DNA of 64,000 nt from Dyadobacter sp. CY323 (GCF_021390245.1 NZ_JAJUXH010000020.1:62001-126000), one strand, 5' to 3'. Positions 25,339-35,298 are shown, counted from the stretch's first letter. A program made the numbers and translations. Notes: generated by a model from the sequence alone, not told the origin.

Positions 25339-26148
25339 TTAATATTCAACCCGGACGACATGGTGACCTCCTTTCCAAACTTTTACGATCATATAACCTC
25401 TGGCCCCGACATTGGTGGTGACGTAATAATGAACTCCGTCATTGTAAAACTCACCGTCATTAAAACCATGTTTATGTCCGTAAAGACTCAGATTTACATT
25501 CGGATTTGACCCCAGCAGATCAGTATACTCACCTTCCAGTTTCCTGTCAAAGTCCCCATCATACGGCGGAACGTGACCGACTACGATGATATTTTTGTTT
25601 TGAGGATTGTTGCTCAGCTGGGATCGGAGCCACGAAATATCCGGTACGGTACCGTCAAATGCATATTCACGTGAATTGGTATTGATAAACACAAATCGGT
25701 AATCCCCGTATTCGAAAGAGTAGTCGAGCGGACCGAATATTTTGCGATATGAGGCTGGTCCGTTAGCGACAATGTCGTGATTGCCAATTACAGTGAGGTA
25801 GGGTGTTTTCAGGTTCTGCATAATTTTGTTCACCCATTTGAACTCCTGATTAATCCCAAAATCAGAAATGTCGCCGGCGTGCAGTACAAATGCGATGTCT
25901 GGCTGGCTGTTAGCACTTTTAACAAAATCTACGGATTCGTCGTACCAGCGTTGGGTATCGCCCATGAGAATGAATTTGAGCGTATCCTGAACCGGAATGG
26001 CCTGAATGCGTTCGATATTCCGGGCGCTCAGGTTTCGCTCATCTTTATCAGCAATGATCTGATTCGGGTTGTAGAGAATGAGACTGTCGCAGGATATGGC
26101 AATTAACAAAAGAGGTAATAGCAGTAACTTAGGTAAATAGGCTTTCAA
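25339..26148 (-). CDS. Lipoprotein calcineurin-like metallophosphoesterase
   Basis: 269 residues. Signal peptide with lipobox IAISC (acylated Cys20), so anchored in the envelope. Metal-binding motifs in order: GDT (residue about 63), GD in HAGDIS, GNHD, GH in VVGHVPP and GHKH. Phosphodiester or phosphomonoester hydrolysis outside the cytoplasm is expected; the substrate is unknown. The start is a TTG; no ATG is found before the lipobox, which makes TTG the best choice. It is followed by the outer-membrane-like protein. Confidence 0.85.
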   Translation of the reverse strand: MKAYLPKLLLLPLLLIAISCDSLILYNPNQIIADKDERNLSARNIERIQAIPVQDTLKFILMGDTQRWYDESVDFVKSANSQPDIAFVLHAGDISDFGINQEFKWVNKIMQNLKTPYLTVIGNHDIVANGPASYRKIFGPLDYSFEYGDYRFVFINTNSREYAFDGTVPDISWLRSQLSNNPQNKNIIVVGHVPPYDGDFDRKLEGEYTDLLGSNPNVNLSLYGHKHGFNDGEFYNDGVHYYVTTNVGARGYMIVKVWKGGHHVVRVEY

Positions 26149-26315
26149 TTCTGGTTAAAATTTATGACTTGCCGGCGGGAAAAAATGCTCCCGCTGTTTT
26201 CTAACCCATAAACGAAGGTGATAATTCCACCCTGCCACGTTTGTTTTTGTTTAAAGCGAAGGCATGGTTTTTGCAATGCCAGAACTGTAAGAATACAACT
26301 AAAAAAGATTTGAAT

Positions 26316-26771
26316 ATGAAAATAAAAGCACTGGCAGGTACCATCGGATTCCTGCTAATCACCTTCTCATTGTCGGCACAGGTCGTTTCGAAAGATTCTA
26401 TCAATATGTTAAAGGATCAGAAACAGGCACTTGAGCTGAGCAAAAAACTGAATGACCGCAAGCTGGAACTGGCCAAACTGGAAAACGAACTGCAGAACAA
26501 AACGGATGAAGCTGCCAAAACGGCTGAGGCCGCGCAGGAATCGGCAGATGAGAATCGAAAAGCGGCTGAAAAACTCGGAGACGATGCCCAGAGCAAAAAG
26601 CTAGCAAAACGCGCCAGCAAAAGTGCGGGTTCAGCGCATCGGGATGCGAAACGGGCACGAAGAGCTGCGGATGATCTTGAAAAGTTGAAACGGGATATTG
26701 AATCCTTGCGCAGCCGCATTAGCGACGACGAGTCCAAGTTAGCATCACTTCCAGGCGGGTCAGGTCAATGA
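26316..26771 (+). CDS. Exported alanine/lysine-rich coiled-coil protein
   Basis: 151 residues from ATG 26316, which has an A-rich leader and gives a clean signal peptide (MKIKALAGTIGFLLITFSLSAQ). The rest is one long coiled coil of Ala, Lys, Glu and Asp heptads, and it ends SLPGGSGQ. Periplasmic structural proteins of this sort are common and functionally unassigned in Bacteroidota. Convergent with the sulfatase gene, 16 nt apart. Confidence 0.7.
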   Translation: MKIKALAGTIGFLLITFSLSAQVVSKDSINMLKDQKQALELSKKLNDRKLELAKLENELQNKTDEAAKTAEAAQESADENRKAAEKLGDDAQSKKLAKRASKSAGSAHRDAKRARRAADDLEKLKRDIESLRSRISDDESKLASLPGGSGQ

Positions 26772-26787
26772 CACTGCTAATGAAATT

Positions 26788-28344
26788 TTAAAAAAGGCCA
26801 TTTGAAGCAACTTCATCCGGCCAGGGTACACGCTTGCCGGTCGTTTTTAAGACCGGCATTTGCGCGTCCCATTTTTTCAATTGGTTCGTAAAAAGCACGG
26901 CCAGTTCTTTCACCTTTTGCGGGTTAGCTAATGCCAGATCTTTCTCCTCGCTAATATCTTCCTTCAAATTGTAAAGTTCGAGTTTGGCTTTTTTGTAATC
27001 GTAGATCAGCTTCCAATCCCCTTTCCTGAATGCACTTGAATAATGAATGTTGGGGCCTTCCTCAGGTACCCAACGGTTGGGATGATGCCAGACCAGTTCG
27101 CGGTTTTTATCGGAAAACGAAGGATTTTTCAGCAGTTGCACAAAGCTTTTTCCATCAGGCTGCTGAGTTAATTTTGGACTTTTTATCCCTGCAATTTCCA
27201 GGATTGTCGGGAAAAAGTCTTCGATGATCACATATTGATCGGTAACACTTCCGGGTTTTATAATGCCCGGCCAGCTCACCAGCATCGGTTCCCGGATCCC
27301 ACCTTCATACACGGATCCTTTTCCTGCTTTCAAGGGCAGGTTATGTGTCCAGGCTTTCCCGCCACGCGCCGGACTACGGCTCAAACCGCCATTATCCGAC
27401 ATAAAAAGGATCACCGTATTTTCAGCAATTTTCTTCTCACTGAGGAAGTCCATTACATCGCCCAGACTATTATCCATACCCTCCACCAACGCGGCATATT
27501 TTGCCTCTGTACTGTCTAAACCCGTTTTTAAGTATTTATCAACAAAGCGTTTGTCCGCATTTAAAGGAACATGCACTGCGTAATGGGCCAGGTATAAAAA
27601 GAATGGTTTTTTATCTTTGATCGGGGTTTCCAGGGCCTTTAATGCTTCGGTCGTAATGGCATCGCTCAGAAAAACATCGGAGCCGTGATAGGCTTCCAGG
27701 CCTGAAACTGCATTGCGGTCGGACCTGCCGTTTTTAGGATTGTCATAATTTTTTTTACCCAAATAACTTGCCGGGTGCCCGATTTCACTACCTGCTATAT
27801 TGATCAAAAAACCGGAGTTTTTCGGGTCCGATCCGGGTGTATCTTTGGAGCCGAAATGTGCCTTGCCGCTATGAATGGTGTAATAGCCGTTTTCTTTCAG
27901 TACTTCCGGTAAAGCCGTTGCATAAAACGTATGGGGCACGCCGGCAGTGGGACTAAACCCATTGATGTTCCAGTCAACCGGGTGCAGGTCGGAATCGGCA
28001 AAGTCTGTGTTTTTGTTTTTATCCGGGGATGTCCAATGGGTTACGCGATGATGCGCCGCATTCACACCGGTCAGCAAACTCACGCGGCTAGGCGTGCAAA
28101 CGGGCATTGCATACGCATTGGTAAACTTCATTCCGGCTTTTGCGAGCCGCTCCATGTTGGGAGTATGGTACCGCTTGTTGAACTCCGTAGTCTTAGTCCA
28201 GAAAGGCACCGAAGTATCCTGCCATCCCATATCATCCACGAGAAAAACGATGATATTCGGTTTCTGAGCTTGCTGCCGGGGGGTTAGGGACAAAAAAATC
28301 AATGCCGATCCCAAAACCAGCATTGAAGTGAAAAATCTTCTCAT
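26788..28344 (-). CDS. Sulfatase (formylglycine-dependent, S1 family)
   Basis: 518 residues. An N-terminal export signal (about 5-21) precedes the metal-binding DD pair at 37-38 and the sulfatase signature with Cys83 in CTPSR, the residue converted to formylglycine by an anaerobic- or FGE-type maturase. Later motifs include HSGKAHFG, 'VILFMSDNGGLS' and 'AGKGSVYEGGIREPMLVSWPG'. It acts in the periplasm or outside on sulfated sugars. It is not in an obvious polysaccharide locus here: its only close neighbour (9 nt upstream) is a membrane protein of unknown function. Confidence 0.9.
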   Translation of the reverse strand: MRRFFTSMLVLGSALIFLSLTPRQQAQKPNIIVFLVDDMGWQDTSVPFWTKTTEFNKRYHTPNMERLAKAGMKFTNAYAMPVCTPSRVSLLTGVNAAHHRVTHWTSPDKNKNTDFADSDLHPVDWNINGFSPTAGVPHTFYATALPEVLKENGYYTIHSGKAHFGSKDTPGSDPKNSGFLINIAGSEIGHPASYLGKKNYDNPKNGRSDRNAVSGLEAYHGSDVFLSDAITTEALKALETPIKDKKPFFLYLAHYAVHVPLNADKRFVDKYLKTGLDSTEAKYAALVEGMDNSLGDVMDFLSEKKIAENTVILFMSDNGGLSRSPARGGKAWTHNLPLKAGKGSVYEGGIREPMLVSWPGIIKPGSVTDQYVIIEDFFPTILEIAGIKSPKLTQQPDGKSFVQLLKNPSFSDKNRELVWHHPNRWVPEEGPNIHYSSAFRKGDWKLIYDYKKAKLELYNLKEDISEEKDLALANPQKVKELAVLFTNQLKKWDAQMPVLKTTGKRVPWPDEVASNGLF

Positions 28345-28353
28345 AATCGTGTT

Positions 28354-29025
28354 TTAAGCTTTACTGACTTGCTGCGGGACCCGGTTAACGAACCACAAAA
28401 GCAAGGTAGCATTAAAAACGAGAGTTAGAGGAATGATGGAAATATTTTTGAGGAAGAGAATAATGGACCATTCCGAAGAATCGCTCGAAATGATACCGTC
28501 GGCCCGTAAAGTGGCGTAAAGGCAAGTTTCGTACGCAATGTGGTCGATCAGAAGATTGATTAAAAACGCGATGACCATAAATGCGGAAATGTTAAGGACC
28601 ACTGCGATCCATTGTTGTTTCAGTATTGTTAATGCCGTTTTCCAGTTTGGACGATCACTGGTTTGAGGGGAGAATATTTTCAAAAAACGGTTAATTCCTT
28701 TTTTAATATTTGTCAATCCCAAACTAAAAAGGAAAATGAGTATCCGGGCTGTTTGAATGACGATTTCCAGGAAAGTGTCCAGCATCGGTGATATGGGGCC
28801 AAATGCACGAAGCTGGGCAGCCCGGCCTAATCCGGCTACAAGTCCCAGGAACAAAATCAGCAAAAGGTGTTTTTTGATAAAACGCAGGGAATGGAGCGTC
28901 CAGCTTAATTTTTGAGAGAGATCCGGTAGAATGGCCATAGCGAGAATGATAGGATTGGATAAAAAATGTTTTACTAAAATACATTCATTCAGGCCATTAC
29001 GAGCAGTTTTGTGATAAACGGACAT
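28354..29025 (-). CDS. Polytopic membrane protein of unknown function
   Basis: 223 residues if started at ATG 29025; ATG 28938 (MAILPDLSQKL) would give 194 residues and is equally possible. Four hydrophobic segments are visible (about 50-70, 85-105, 145-165 and 190-212 of the long form). Not recognised. It sits 9 nt before the sulfatase and may be co-transcribed with it. Its start side is divergent from the TetR gene, so the TetR operator at 29062-29080 could also influence it. Confidence 0.6.
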   Translation of the reverse strand: MSVYHKTARNGLNECILVKHFLSNPIILAMAILPDLSQKLSWTLHSLRFIKKHLLLILFLGLVAGLGRAAQLRAFGPISPMLDTFLEIVIQTARILIFLFSLGLTNIKKGINRFLKIFSPQTSDRPNWKTALTILKQQWIAVVLNISAFMVIAFLINLLIDHIAYETCLYATLRADGIISSDSSEWSIILFLKNISIIPLTLVFNATLLLWFVNRVPQQVSKA

Positions 29026-29053
29026 TGTTTTTTTGCTTTATTAATCTCCCGGA

Positions 29054-29086
29054 TTTGTTTTTACTAAACACTGTTTAGTATATTTA
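29054..29086 (+). promoter_or_regulatory. TetR promoter with an embedded 19-nt palindromic operator
   Basis: A perfect palindrome TACTAAACA-C-TGTTTAGTA (29062-29080) lies between a -33 TTTG (29054-29057) and a -7 TATATTTA (29079-29086), a 21-nt spacing that fits Bacteroidota promoters. A bound repressor would block the promoter of the regulator gene starting at 29107. A similar site precedes the efflux operon. Confidence 0.75.
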
Positions 29087-29106
29087 CAACGTACTTCAAA
29101 AAGGAT

Positions 29107-29721
29107 ATGGCGATCAAGGAAAGGAAAGAGCGGGAAAAGCAGGATATGAGGAACCTGATCATTGAATCAGCAACTCAGTTATTTCTGAAGCACGGTTACG
29201 ATAAGACGTCCATTCGTAACATTGCCGACGACATCGAGTACAGCCCGGCTACCATTTACCTTTATTTCAAAGACAAGGATGAGATTTTTTATGTGATCCA
29301 TGAAAATGCATTCGAGCTGCTGAACAAGGAGTTACGTAAAAATGAAGCAATCGAAAATGCATTTGACCGACTAGGAGGCATTGGTCGGACTTACATGAAA
29401 TTTGCACTTGAAAACCCGGATTATTATGATCTGATGTTCATCATGCGCGCGCCATTGTCGCAGATCAAAAGTGAGCAAAAATGGGAAGCGGGCGAGTGTG
29501 CGTTCGGGTATGTGACCGAAACGATCGGAGCCTGCCTGGAACAAAAGCTGATCAAGCCAGCCGATAAATTCTTGCTGGCAATGTCTGTCTGGTCTTTTGT
29601 ACATGGTCTTGTGTCACTGTATGTGAGAGAAAGAATGTGCGTTTTTCCATTGTCCGACGATTTATTAAGGGATATGCTTTACAGTTCACTTGAAAATTAC
29701 CTTTCAATTTTAAAGACTTAA
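29107..29721 (+). CDS. TetR/AcrR-family repressor of the efflux operon
   Basis: 204 residues. The HTH at residues about 20-60 is canonical ('LIIESATQLFLKHGYDKTSIRNIADDIEYSPATIYLYFKDKDEIF'), and the rest is an all-helical ligand-binding/dimerisation domain. It is 50 nt from and co-directional with the TolC/MFP/RND genes. Palindromes of the same sequence lie upstream of it and of the operon, so it most likely represses both itself and the pump, released by a pump substrate. Confidence 0.9.
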   Translation: MAIKERKEREKQDMRNLIIESATQLFLKHGYDKTSIRNIADDIEYSPATIYLYFKDKDEIFYVIHENAFELLNKELRKNEAIENAFDRLGGIGRTYMKFALENPDYYDLMFIMRAPLSQIKSEQKWEAGECAFGYVTETIGACLEQKLIKPADKFLLAMSVWSFVHGLVSLYVRERMCVFPLSDDLLRDMLYSSLENYLSILKT

Positions 29722-29733
29722 AAAATTTTACCG

Positions 29734-29758
29734 TTTGGTAAACACTGTTCACTAAATA
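29734..29758 (+). promoter_or_regulatory. Second TetR operator, before the efflux operon
   Basis: An imperfect palindrome around TAAACACTGTTCA (core 29739-29751; arms TTGGTAAACA and TGTTCACTAA match at 8 of 10 positions). It shares TAAACACTGTT with the operator at 29062-29080. A TTTG at 29734-29737 could be the -33 element. It lies 14-35 nt before the tolC-type start. Confidence 0.65.
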
Positions 29759-29771
29759 AACGTGATTTATA

Positions 29772-31142
29772 ATGAAACAGACCAATTTGGTCAGGTTACT
29801 GCGCGTACTTTACATGCTGACACTGACAATACTTGCGCGAACGGCGTCGGCGCAGGATAACACCTTACAAAATTACATTGAACAAGGCCTGAAAAATAAC
29901 CAGGGACTTCGCCAGCAAGGCTTTATCCTCGAAAAAAGCTTATATGCATTAAAAGAAGCAAAGACTTTCTTTCTGCCGGAAGTGAATTTCAATGCAACTT
30001 ACCTCGATTCCAGAGGTGGCCGGAAAATCAGCATTCCAATCGGGGACCTGCTCAATCCGGTGTATTCTTCGCTGAACCAGCTCACCAATTCCTCTGCTTT
30101 TCCGAAGGTTGAAAACGTCAACCAGACTTTTAATCCCAACAATTATTACGATTCGAAATTCAGGACTTCGCTGCCCATTTATAATGCGGAAATCACTTAC
30201 AACACGCGCATTCGGAAGGAGCAGATCAACTTGCAGCAGGCGGAGGTAGATGTATATAAAAGGGAATTGGTGAAGGAAATAAAAGTGGCGTATTATGCTT
30301 GCTTACAGGCAGATGAATCGATTCGAATCCTCGAAAGCGCGGTGACTTTGGCGAGGGAAAACCTGCGGTTTAATCAGTCTTTGGTAAAGAATGATAAAGC
30401 GATCCGAACTGTAATCAGCCGCTCCGAAAACGAGCTGATCGGTTTGCAGGTCAGGCTGGATGATGCACGGAATCAAGCGGTGAATGCAGTCGCGTATTTT
30501 AATTTTATCCTGAATAATCCACTGGATACGAAGCTCGAACTGCAAGCGAGGGAGCAGGTTATTTTGGACACGGATTCGTCGGCGTCGGGGAGGAGGGAAG
30601 AGTTGGCCAAACTGGAATCACTGTATAAGATCAATGCACTTTCGGGACAACTTGCCAAAGCAGCTGCATTGCCGAAATTGGCAACGTTTATAGACCTGGG
30701 GTCGCAGGGCGATTTTGTCCGTTTTAATAATGATACCCGTTATTACCTTTTTGGGGTGACGCTGGATTGGCGGGTTTTTGCAGGAAACCGCACGCAGTAC
30801 AAAGCAAAACAGGCGATGCTGGAAACCAAAGCCACCGCTGAACAGATCAGCCAGGTTGAGCAGCAGATGCAATTGCAGTCGCAAACGGCAGCTAACCGGC
30901 TAAAATCTGCATTGCAGATCTATCAGGCATCCAGAAGCCAGACAACACTTTCGCAGCAGTATTACCAGGATCAGCAGAAACTTTACCGCGAAGGACAACT
31001 GCTTTATATCGAGCTTCTTGACGCGCAAGACCGGCTGATCGGTGACCAGCTGCAACAAAGTATTTCTTATCTACATGTACAAACCCGTTCCGCCGAACTG
31101 GAAAGGGCAAAAGCCAGCTACGTATTCTTAACTGAAAAATAA
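29772..31142 (+). CDS. TolC-family outer-membrane efflux channel
   Basis: 456 residues with a Sec signal (about 1-27, ending ASAQ). Two repeats of outer-membrane efflux protein architecture with long helical hairpins: 'EQGLKNNQGLRQQGFILEKSLYALKEAKTFFLPEVNFNATY' starts the first and 'LPKLATFIDLGSQGDF' the second. It forms the outer duct of the tripartite pump encoded with the next two genes (1 and 19 nt gaps). Repressed, by inference, by the TetR protein just upstream. Confidence 0.9.
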   Translation: MKQTNLVRLLRVLYMLTLTILARTASAQDNTLQNYIEQGLKNNQGLRQQGFILEKSLYALKEAKTFFLPEVNFNATYLDSRGGRKISIPIGDLLNPVYSSLNQLTNSSAFPKVENVNQTFNPNNYYDSKFRTSLPIYNAEITYNTRIRKEQINLQQAEVDVYKRELVKEIKVAYYACLQADESIRILESAVTLARENLRFNQSLVKNDKAIRTVISRSENELIGLQVRLDDARNQAVNAVAYFNFILNNPLDTKLELQAREQVILDTDSSASGRREELAKLESLYKINALSGQLAKAAALPKLATFIDLGSQGDFVRFNNDTRYYLFGVTLDWRVFAGNRTQYKAKQAMLETKATAEQISQVEQQMQLQSQTAANRLKSALQIYQASRSQTTLSQQYYQDQQKLYREGQLLYIELLDAQDRLIGDQLQQSISYLHVQTRSAELERAKASYVFLTEK

Positions 31143-31143
31143 A

Positions 31144-32184
31144 ATGAAAACGACTATTCAACTAGGTATAACGATCTTTTTTCTGGCTGCGGTAACGGTT
31201 GGCTGTAAAAAGGAAGGGAAGAAAGTGGAGGTGACAGACAGCACCATTCCGGTTAAAATCATGAGCTCGTCATCTCTCACCCAGGCGCAGGCAGTGGAAA
31301 CTTCGGGTTTGCTGGCGTCTGAACACGAGGCGCGGTTGTCTTTCAAAGTGGGCGGGATTATTAAGGATGTTTTGGTCAAAGAAGGCGACCGGGTGAGAAA
31401 AGGTCAGGTTTTGGCGATACTTAATACGACGGAAATTGCCGCTCAAATGGCGCAGGCCGAAGAGAATTTTAGCAAAGCAAAACGGGATGCACAACGCACG
31501 CAGAACCTATATCGCGACAGTGTCAGCACAAAAGAGCAGGTGGAAAACAGTCTGACAACCTTGAACCTGGCGGAAAAGCAGCTCGAAATTGTAAGGTTCA
31601 ATCTTTCACAGGCTAAAATCATCTCGTCGACCGATGGGGTAGTGATCAAAAAATTGCAAAATGGCGGTGAACAAGTCGAGGGTGGAACTCCGGTTTTGTT
31701 TGTGAGCGGCACCGGAAGCCAGGATTGGGTGATCAAATGCGGGTTGACCGACAAAGATTGGGCGCGATTGAAAGGCGGCGAAAAAGCGGAGATCACCTTC
31801 GATGCGTATCCTCAGACCTTTACCGGAAGTGTGAAAAGCTTGTCACAAGGAAGTGATGCAGTTTCAGGATTATACCTGGCGGAAATTGGGCTCGATAAAC
31901 AGGCTTCGAAGCTGGCGACCGGGCTTTTTGCGAGAGTAAGTATTTATCCGAAACAAAAAACAAATATGGTTTCCATTCCGGTCGACGCATTAATCGAGGG
32001 TGAGAATGACAGTGCATTTGTGTTCGTGGCGCAGAATAGCAAAGCGGTGAAAAAGGCGGTGAAAATTGCCTTCATGGAAGGCGACAAAGCTTTTATTCTC
32101 TCGGGCGTGGAGAGCGGTTCGCAGGTGATCCGGGAAGGTTCAGCCTACCTGGCCGACGGCGCATCCATTAAAATAGTTCAGTAA
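31144..32184 (+). CDS. RND efflux membrane-fusion lipoprotein
   Basis: 346 residues. Lipobox with acylated Cys21 (AAVTVGC). A lipoyl/barrel-sandwich half-motif 'LSFKVGGIIKDVLVKEGDRVRKGQVLAIL', then a helical hairpin (about 95-145), the second lipoyl half 'IISSTDGVVIKKLQNGGEQVEGG', then beta-barrel and membrane-proximal domains. It links the inner-membrane pump to the TolC-type channel. Second gene of the operon. Confidence 0.92.
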   Translation: MKTTIQLGITIFFLAAVTVGCKKEGKKVEVTDSTIPVKIMSSSSLTQAQAVETSGLLASEHEARLSFKVGGIIKDVLVKEGDRVRKGQVLAILNTTEIAAQMAQAEENFSKAKRDAQRTQNLYRDSVSTKEQVENSLTTLNLAEKQLEIVRFNLSQAKIISSTDGVVIKKLQNGGEQVEGGTPVLFVSGTGSQDWVIKCGLTDKDWARLKGGEKAEITFDAYPQTFTGSVKSLSQGSDAVSGLYLAEIGLDKQASKLATGLFARVSIYPKQKTNMVSIPVDALIEGENDSAFVFVAQNSKAVKKAVKIAFMEGDKAFILSGVESGSQVIREGSAYLADGASIKIVQ

Positions 32185-32203
32185 TTGTTCAATCGACGAA
32201 ATC

Positions 32204-35200
32204 ATGAAATTACCTGAATTTGCAGTTAAGAATTACCAGTTTACGCTGGTCGTCTTTCTGGGGGTACTTGCCCTGGGCATCTACTCGCTTTTCACCATGC
32301 CGCGCAGCGAAGATCCGGACATTCATCCGCCCCAGTTTACCGTGATCGTGATTTATCCGGGAACAAGTCCGAAGGATATGGAGCAGCTCATCGTGGATCC
32401 CATTGAGAAAAAAATGAATGAGCTGGACGACATGAAACACATCATCACCGACATTGGTGATGGGCTGGCGGTGTTGCAGATCCAGTACAAATACAGTTCC
32501 GATCCGGATGATAAATACCAGGAAGTGGTGCGGGAGATCAACAGCCTGCGTTCGCAACTGCCGGCGGATGTGGCCGATATCCGCATTAACAAACAAATTC
32601 CCTCGGATGTGAGCATTTATCAATATGCATTGATCAGTGAAAATGCCACGTATGCGCAAATGAAGAAGTATTCCAAAAAGTTTAAAGAGCGTCTGGAAAA
32701 AGTAAAAACGCTGAAAAAAGTGGAGTATTCGGGCGTACCGGAGCGTCAGGTGAAGGTGAACCTCAATTTGCAAAAAATAGCCGCGCAGAAGCTTACTCAG
32801 GATCAGATCATTGGCGCATTGCAAAGCGAGAATGTCAATATTCCCGGCGGAAGCATTAGTATGGCAACCAAAAAATTAAATATCAAAACCAGCGGAAATT
32901 ACCGGACGCTGGACGAGGTGGCGAATACTGTAGTCTCCACATCCGGCGGGAAAATCGTATATCTCAAAGATGTGGCGAATGTGAAACTGGGTTACGAAGA
33001 TGAAACGCACCTTACCCGGCTGAATGGCTTTCGGTGCAGTTTTGTGAATGTAAGCCTGAAAGAAGGTGAGAACATTATCGCGGTACAGTCTCAGGTTGAG
33101 CCCATTGCGACCAGTTTTCAGAAGGAATTACCGTCGAACATTGAGCTTGTAAAAGTTTTCGATCAGGCCAAAAGCGTGGATACGCGGCTTTCGCATTTTG
33201 CGAGAGACTTCGGTATCGCCATTTTGCTGGTATTGCTGACTTTACTTCCGCTGGGTACGCGGGCTTCGCTGGTCGTGATGATATCCATCCCGCTTTCTCT
33301 GGCGATCGGGCTGACTTTGATGAACCTGCTGGGATATAATATCAATCAGCTGAGCATTGTCGGGATGATCGTCGCGCTCGGCATTTTGGTTGACGACAGC
33401 ATTGTGGTGGTGGAAAATATAGAACGTTACCTGCGAATGGGGTATGGGAGAGTAGAAGCTTCCATCAAGGCTTCTTCGCAAATCGGTTTGGCGGTAGTAG
33501 GTTGCACGATTTTATTGATTTTTGCATTCCTACCATTGGTTTTTCTGCCAGAAGGTGCGGGTGATTTTATCCGAAGCCTTCCATTGTCCGTGATTACGAC
33601 GGTATTTGCATCGATGGTCGTTTCGCTGACGGTCGTACCGTTTTTATCGAGTGTGATCCTGAAACCGCACATGACCGAGGAAGGAAATTTCTTGCTGCGC
33701 GGAATGAAAAAGATCATCCATACCACTTATGGAAGTCTTTTAGATAAAGCACTGAAACGTCCGGCAATGACATTGCTGATCGCCGGACTGATTTTCGGAG
33801 GATCTCTGGCATTAATCCCATTGATCGGAAACAGCCTTTTTCCAAAATCTGAAAAGCCGATGTTCCTGGTGGACATTGAAACACCTCAGGGAACAAATCT
33901 GAAAAAGACGAACCAGGTTGCGCGATATGTGGAAGAGATTTTGAAAAAGGAACCTTTGATCACGTCGTTTTCAACCAATGTAGGAAAAGGGAACCCACGT
34001 GTTTATTACAATGTGATCCAGCGCAATGAAAGCGAGAACTTTGCCGAGATTTTTGTGCAGGTGGAAGGTTTGGAAACGCATGAAAAGGTAGAGGTAATCG
34101 AGCGGCTGAGGAAAAAGCTGGAACGTTATCCCGGCGCGGAAATCAAGGTAAAGGATTTTGAACAAGGTCCGCTGATTGAAGCTCCATTAGCTTACCGGAT
34201 CTACGGTGAAGACCTGGACGAGTTAAGAAAAACAGCTTTTCGCGTAGCAGATCTTTTGTCCAAAACCGAAGGGACGATTTACGTAAATAACCCATTGCTG
34301 GTGCAGCCAACGGATCTCCGCGTTCAGGTGAACAAAGAAAAAGCGGGAGCCTTGGGCATTTCTTCCGCAGACATCGACCGTACCGTGAGGCTTGGCACTG
34401 CGGGCTTGAATGTGGCGACGTATCGCGAAGATGTAGGCAAAGCGGATAACTACGACGTGAATGTGTCGGTCTCCAGAAATGCGGCCATTCAGGATTATGG
34501 TGTTTTTGATAAACTGTATGTCCCATCCGCGACCGGCGCCAGCATTCCATTGAAAAACGTAGCAAACATCGAGCTGGAAAGTTCGCCGAATCAGATCAGG
34601 CATTACGATAAAGACCGGTACGTAACGGTATCTGCATTTGTAAAACCTGACTATAATGTGCAGCGACTAAATGAGCAGATTACAGAGAAACTCAATGCAT
34701 TTAAGTTTGAAAAGGGCCAGACATTTAAAGTGGCGGGTGAAAAGGAAAGTCAGCAAGAAAGTTTCGGCGGTCTGGGGCTCATTATCCTGCTTACGATATT
34801 TGGCTTTTTGGGTGTCTTAATTCTTGAATTCAAAACTTTTAAAAGCATTCTGATCGTACTCTCGGTGATCCCGTTGGGTATTGTCGGCGGGCTGGCGATG
34901 CTCTACCTTACCGGCGAAACGCTCTCATTTACAGCGACGATCGGGTTTATCGCATTGGTTGGTATTGAGGTTAAAAACTCACTGTTAGTTGTCGACTTCA
35001 CTAACCAGCTCCGCGAACAGGGAAAAGGCATTGAGGAAGCGATTATCGAGGCAGGCGAAATCCGTTTCGTGCCCATTCTGCTGACTTCACTCACTGCGAT
35101 CGGAGGTTTGCTTCCACTGGTGATCGAGTACAGCGCATTGTATTCGCCGCTCGCATTGGTATTGATTGGTGGGTTGATCAGCTCCACACTGCTGTCCCGA

Positions 35201-35275
35201 TTGGTGACGCCGGTAATGTACAAGCTGTTACCTCCGGCGATCGAGCGGAAAGTTCAGGTGGAAGAGGAAGTATAA
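32204..35275 (+). CDS. RND-family efflux pump, inner-membrane permease
   Basis: 1023 residues, the normal length of an AcrB-type proton antiporter. Twelve membrane segments are arranged 1+5 and 1+5 with two large periplasmic loops. The proton-relay motif is seen in 'GILVDDSIVVVENIERY' (Asp pair in TM4), and 'IGFIALVGIEVKNSLLVVDF' matches TM10. It probably exports drugs or small toxic metabolites; no metal-binding methionine cluster is evident, so heavy-metal specificity is not indicated. Last gene of the TetR-controlled operon. Confidence 0.93.
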   Translation: MKLPEFAVKNYQFTLVVFLGVLALGIYSLFTMPRSEDPDIHPPQFTVIVIYPGTSPKDMEQLIVDPIEKKMNELDDMKHIITDIGDGLAVLQIQYKYSSDPDDKYQEVVREINSLRSQLPADVADIRINKQIPSDVSIYQYALISENATYAQMKKYSKKFKERLEKVKTLKKVEYSGVPERQVKVNLNLQKIAAQKLTQDQIIGALQSENVNIPGGSISMATKKLNIKTSGNYRTLDEVANTVVSTSGGKIVYLKDVANVKLGYEDETHLTRLNGFRCSFVNVSLKEGENIIAVQSQVEPIATSFQKELPSNIELVKVFDQAKSVDTRLSHFARDFGIAILLVLLTLLPLGTRASLVVMISIPLSLAIGLTLMNLLGYNINQLSIVGMIVALGILVDDSIVVVENIERYLRMGYGRVEASIKASSQIGLAVVGCTILLIFAFLPLVFLPEGAGDFIRSLPLSVITTVFASMVVSLTVVPFLSSVILKPHMTEEGNFLLRGMKKIIHTTYGSLLDKALKRPAMTLLIAGLIFGGSLALIPLIGNSLFPKSEKPMFLVDIETPQGTNLKKTNQVARYVEEILKKEPLITSFSTNVGKGNPRVYYNVIQRNESENFAEIFVQVEGLETHEKVEVIERLRKKLERYPGAEIKVKDFEQGPLIEAPLAYRIYGEDLDELRKTAFRVADLLSKTEGTIYVNNPLLVQPTDLRVQVNKEKAGALGISSADIDRTVRLGTAGLNVATYREDVGKADNYDVNVSVSRNAAIQDYGVFDKLYVPSATGASIPLKNVANIELESSPNQIRHYDKDRYVTVSAFVKPDYNVQRLNEQITEKLNAFKFEKGQTFKVAGEKESQQESFGGLGLIILLTIFGFLGVLILEFKTFKSILIVLSVIPLGIVGGLAMLYLTGETLSFTATIGFIALVGIEVKNSLLVVDFTNQLREQGKGIEEAIIEAGEIRFVPILLTSLTAIGGLLPLVIEYSALYSPLALVLIGGLISSTLLSRLVTPVMYKLLPPAIERKVQVEEEV

Positions 35276-35298
35276 CTGCATTACTAGTGCGCCTGCTC

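Noticed and set aside
32210..32824. 204-codon frame opposite the RND pump start
   Set aside because: Complete overlap with conserved RND sequence and no recognisable domain.
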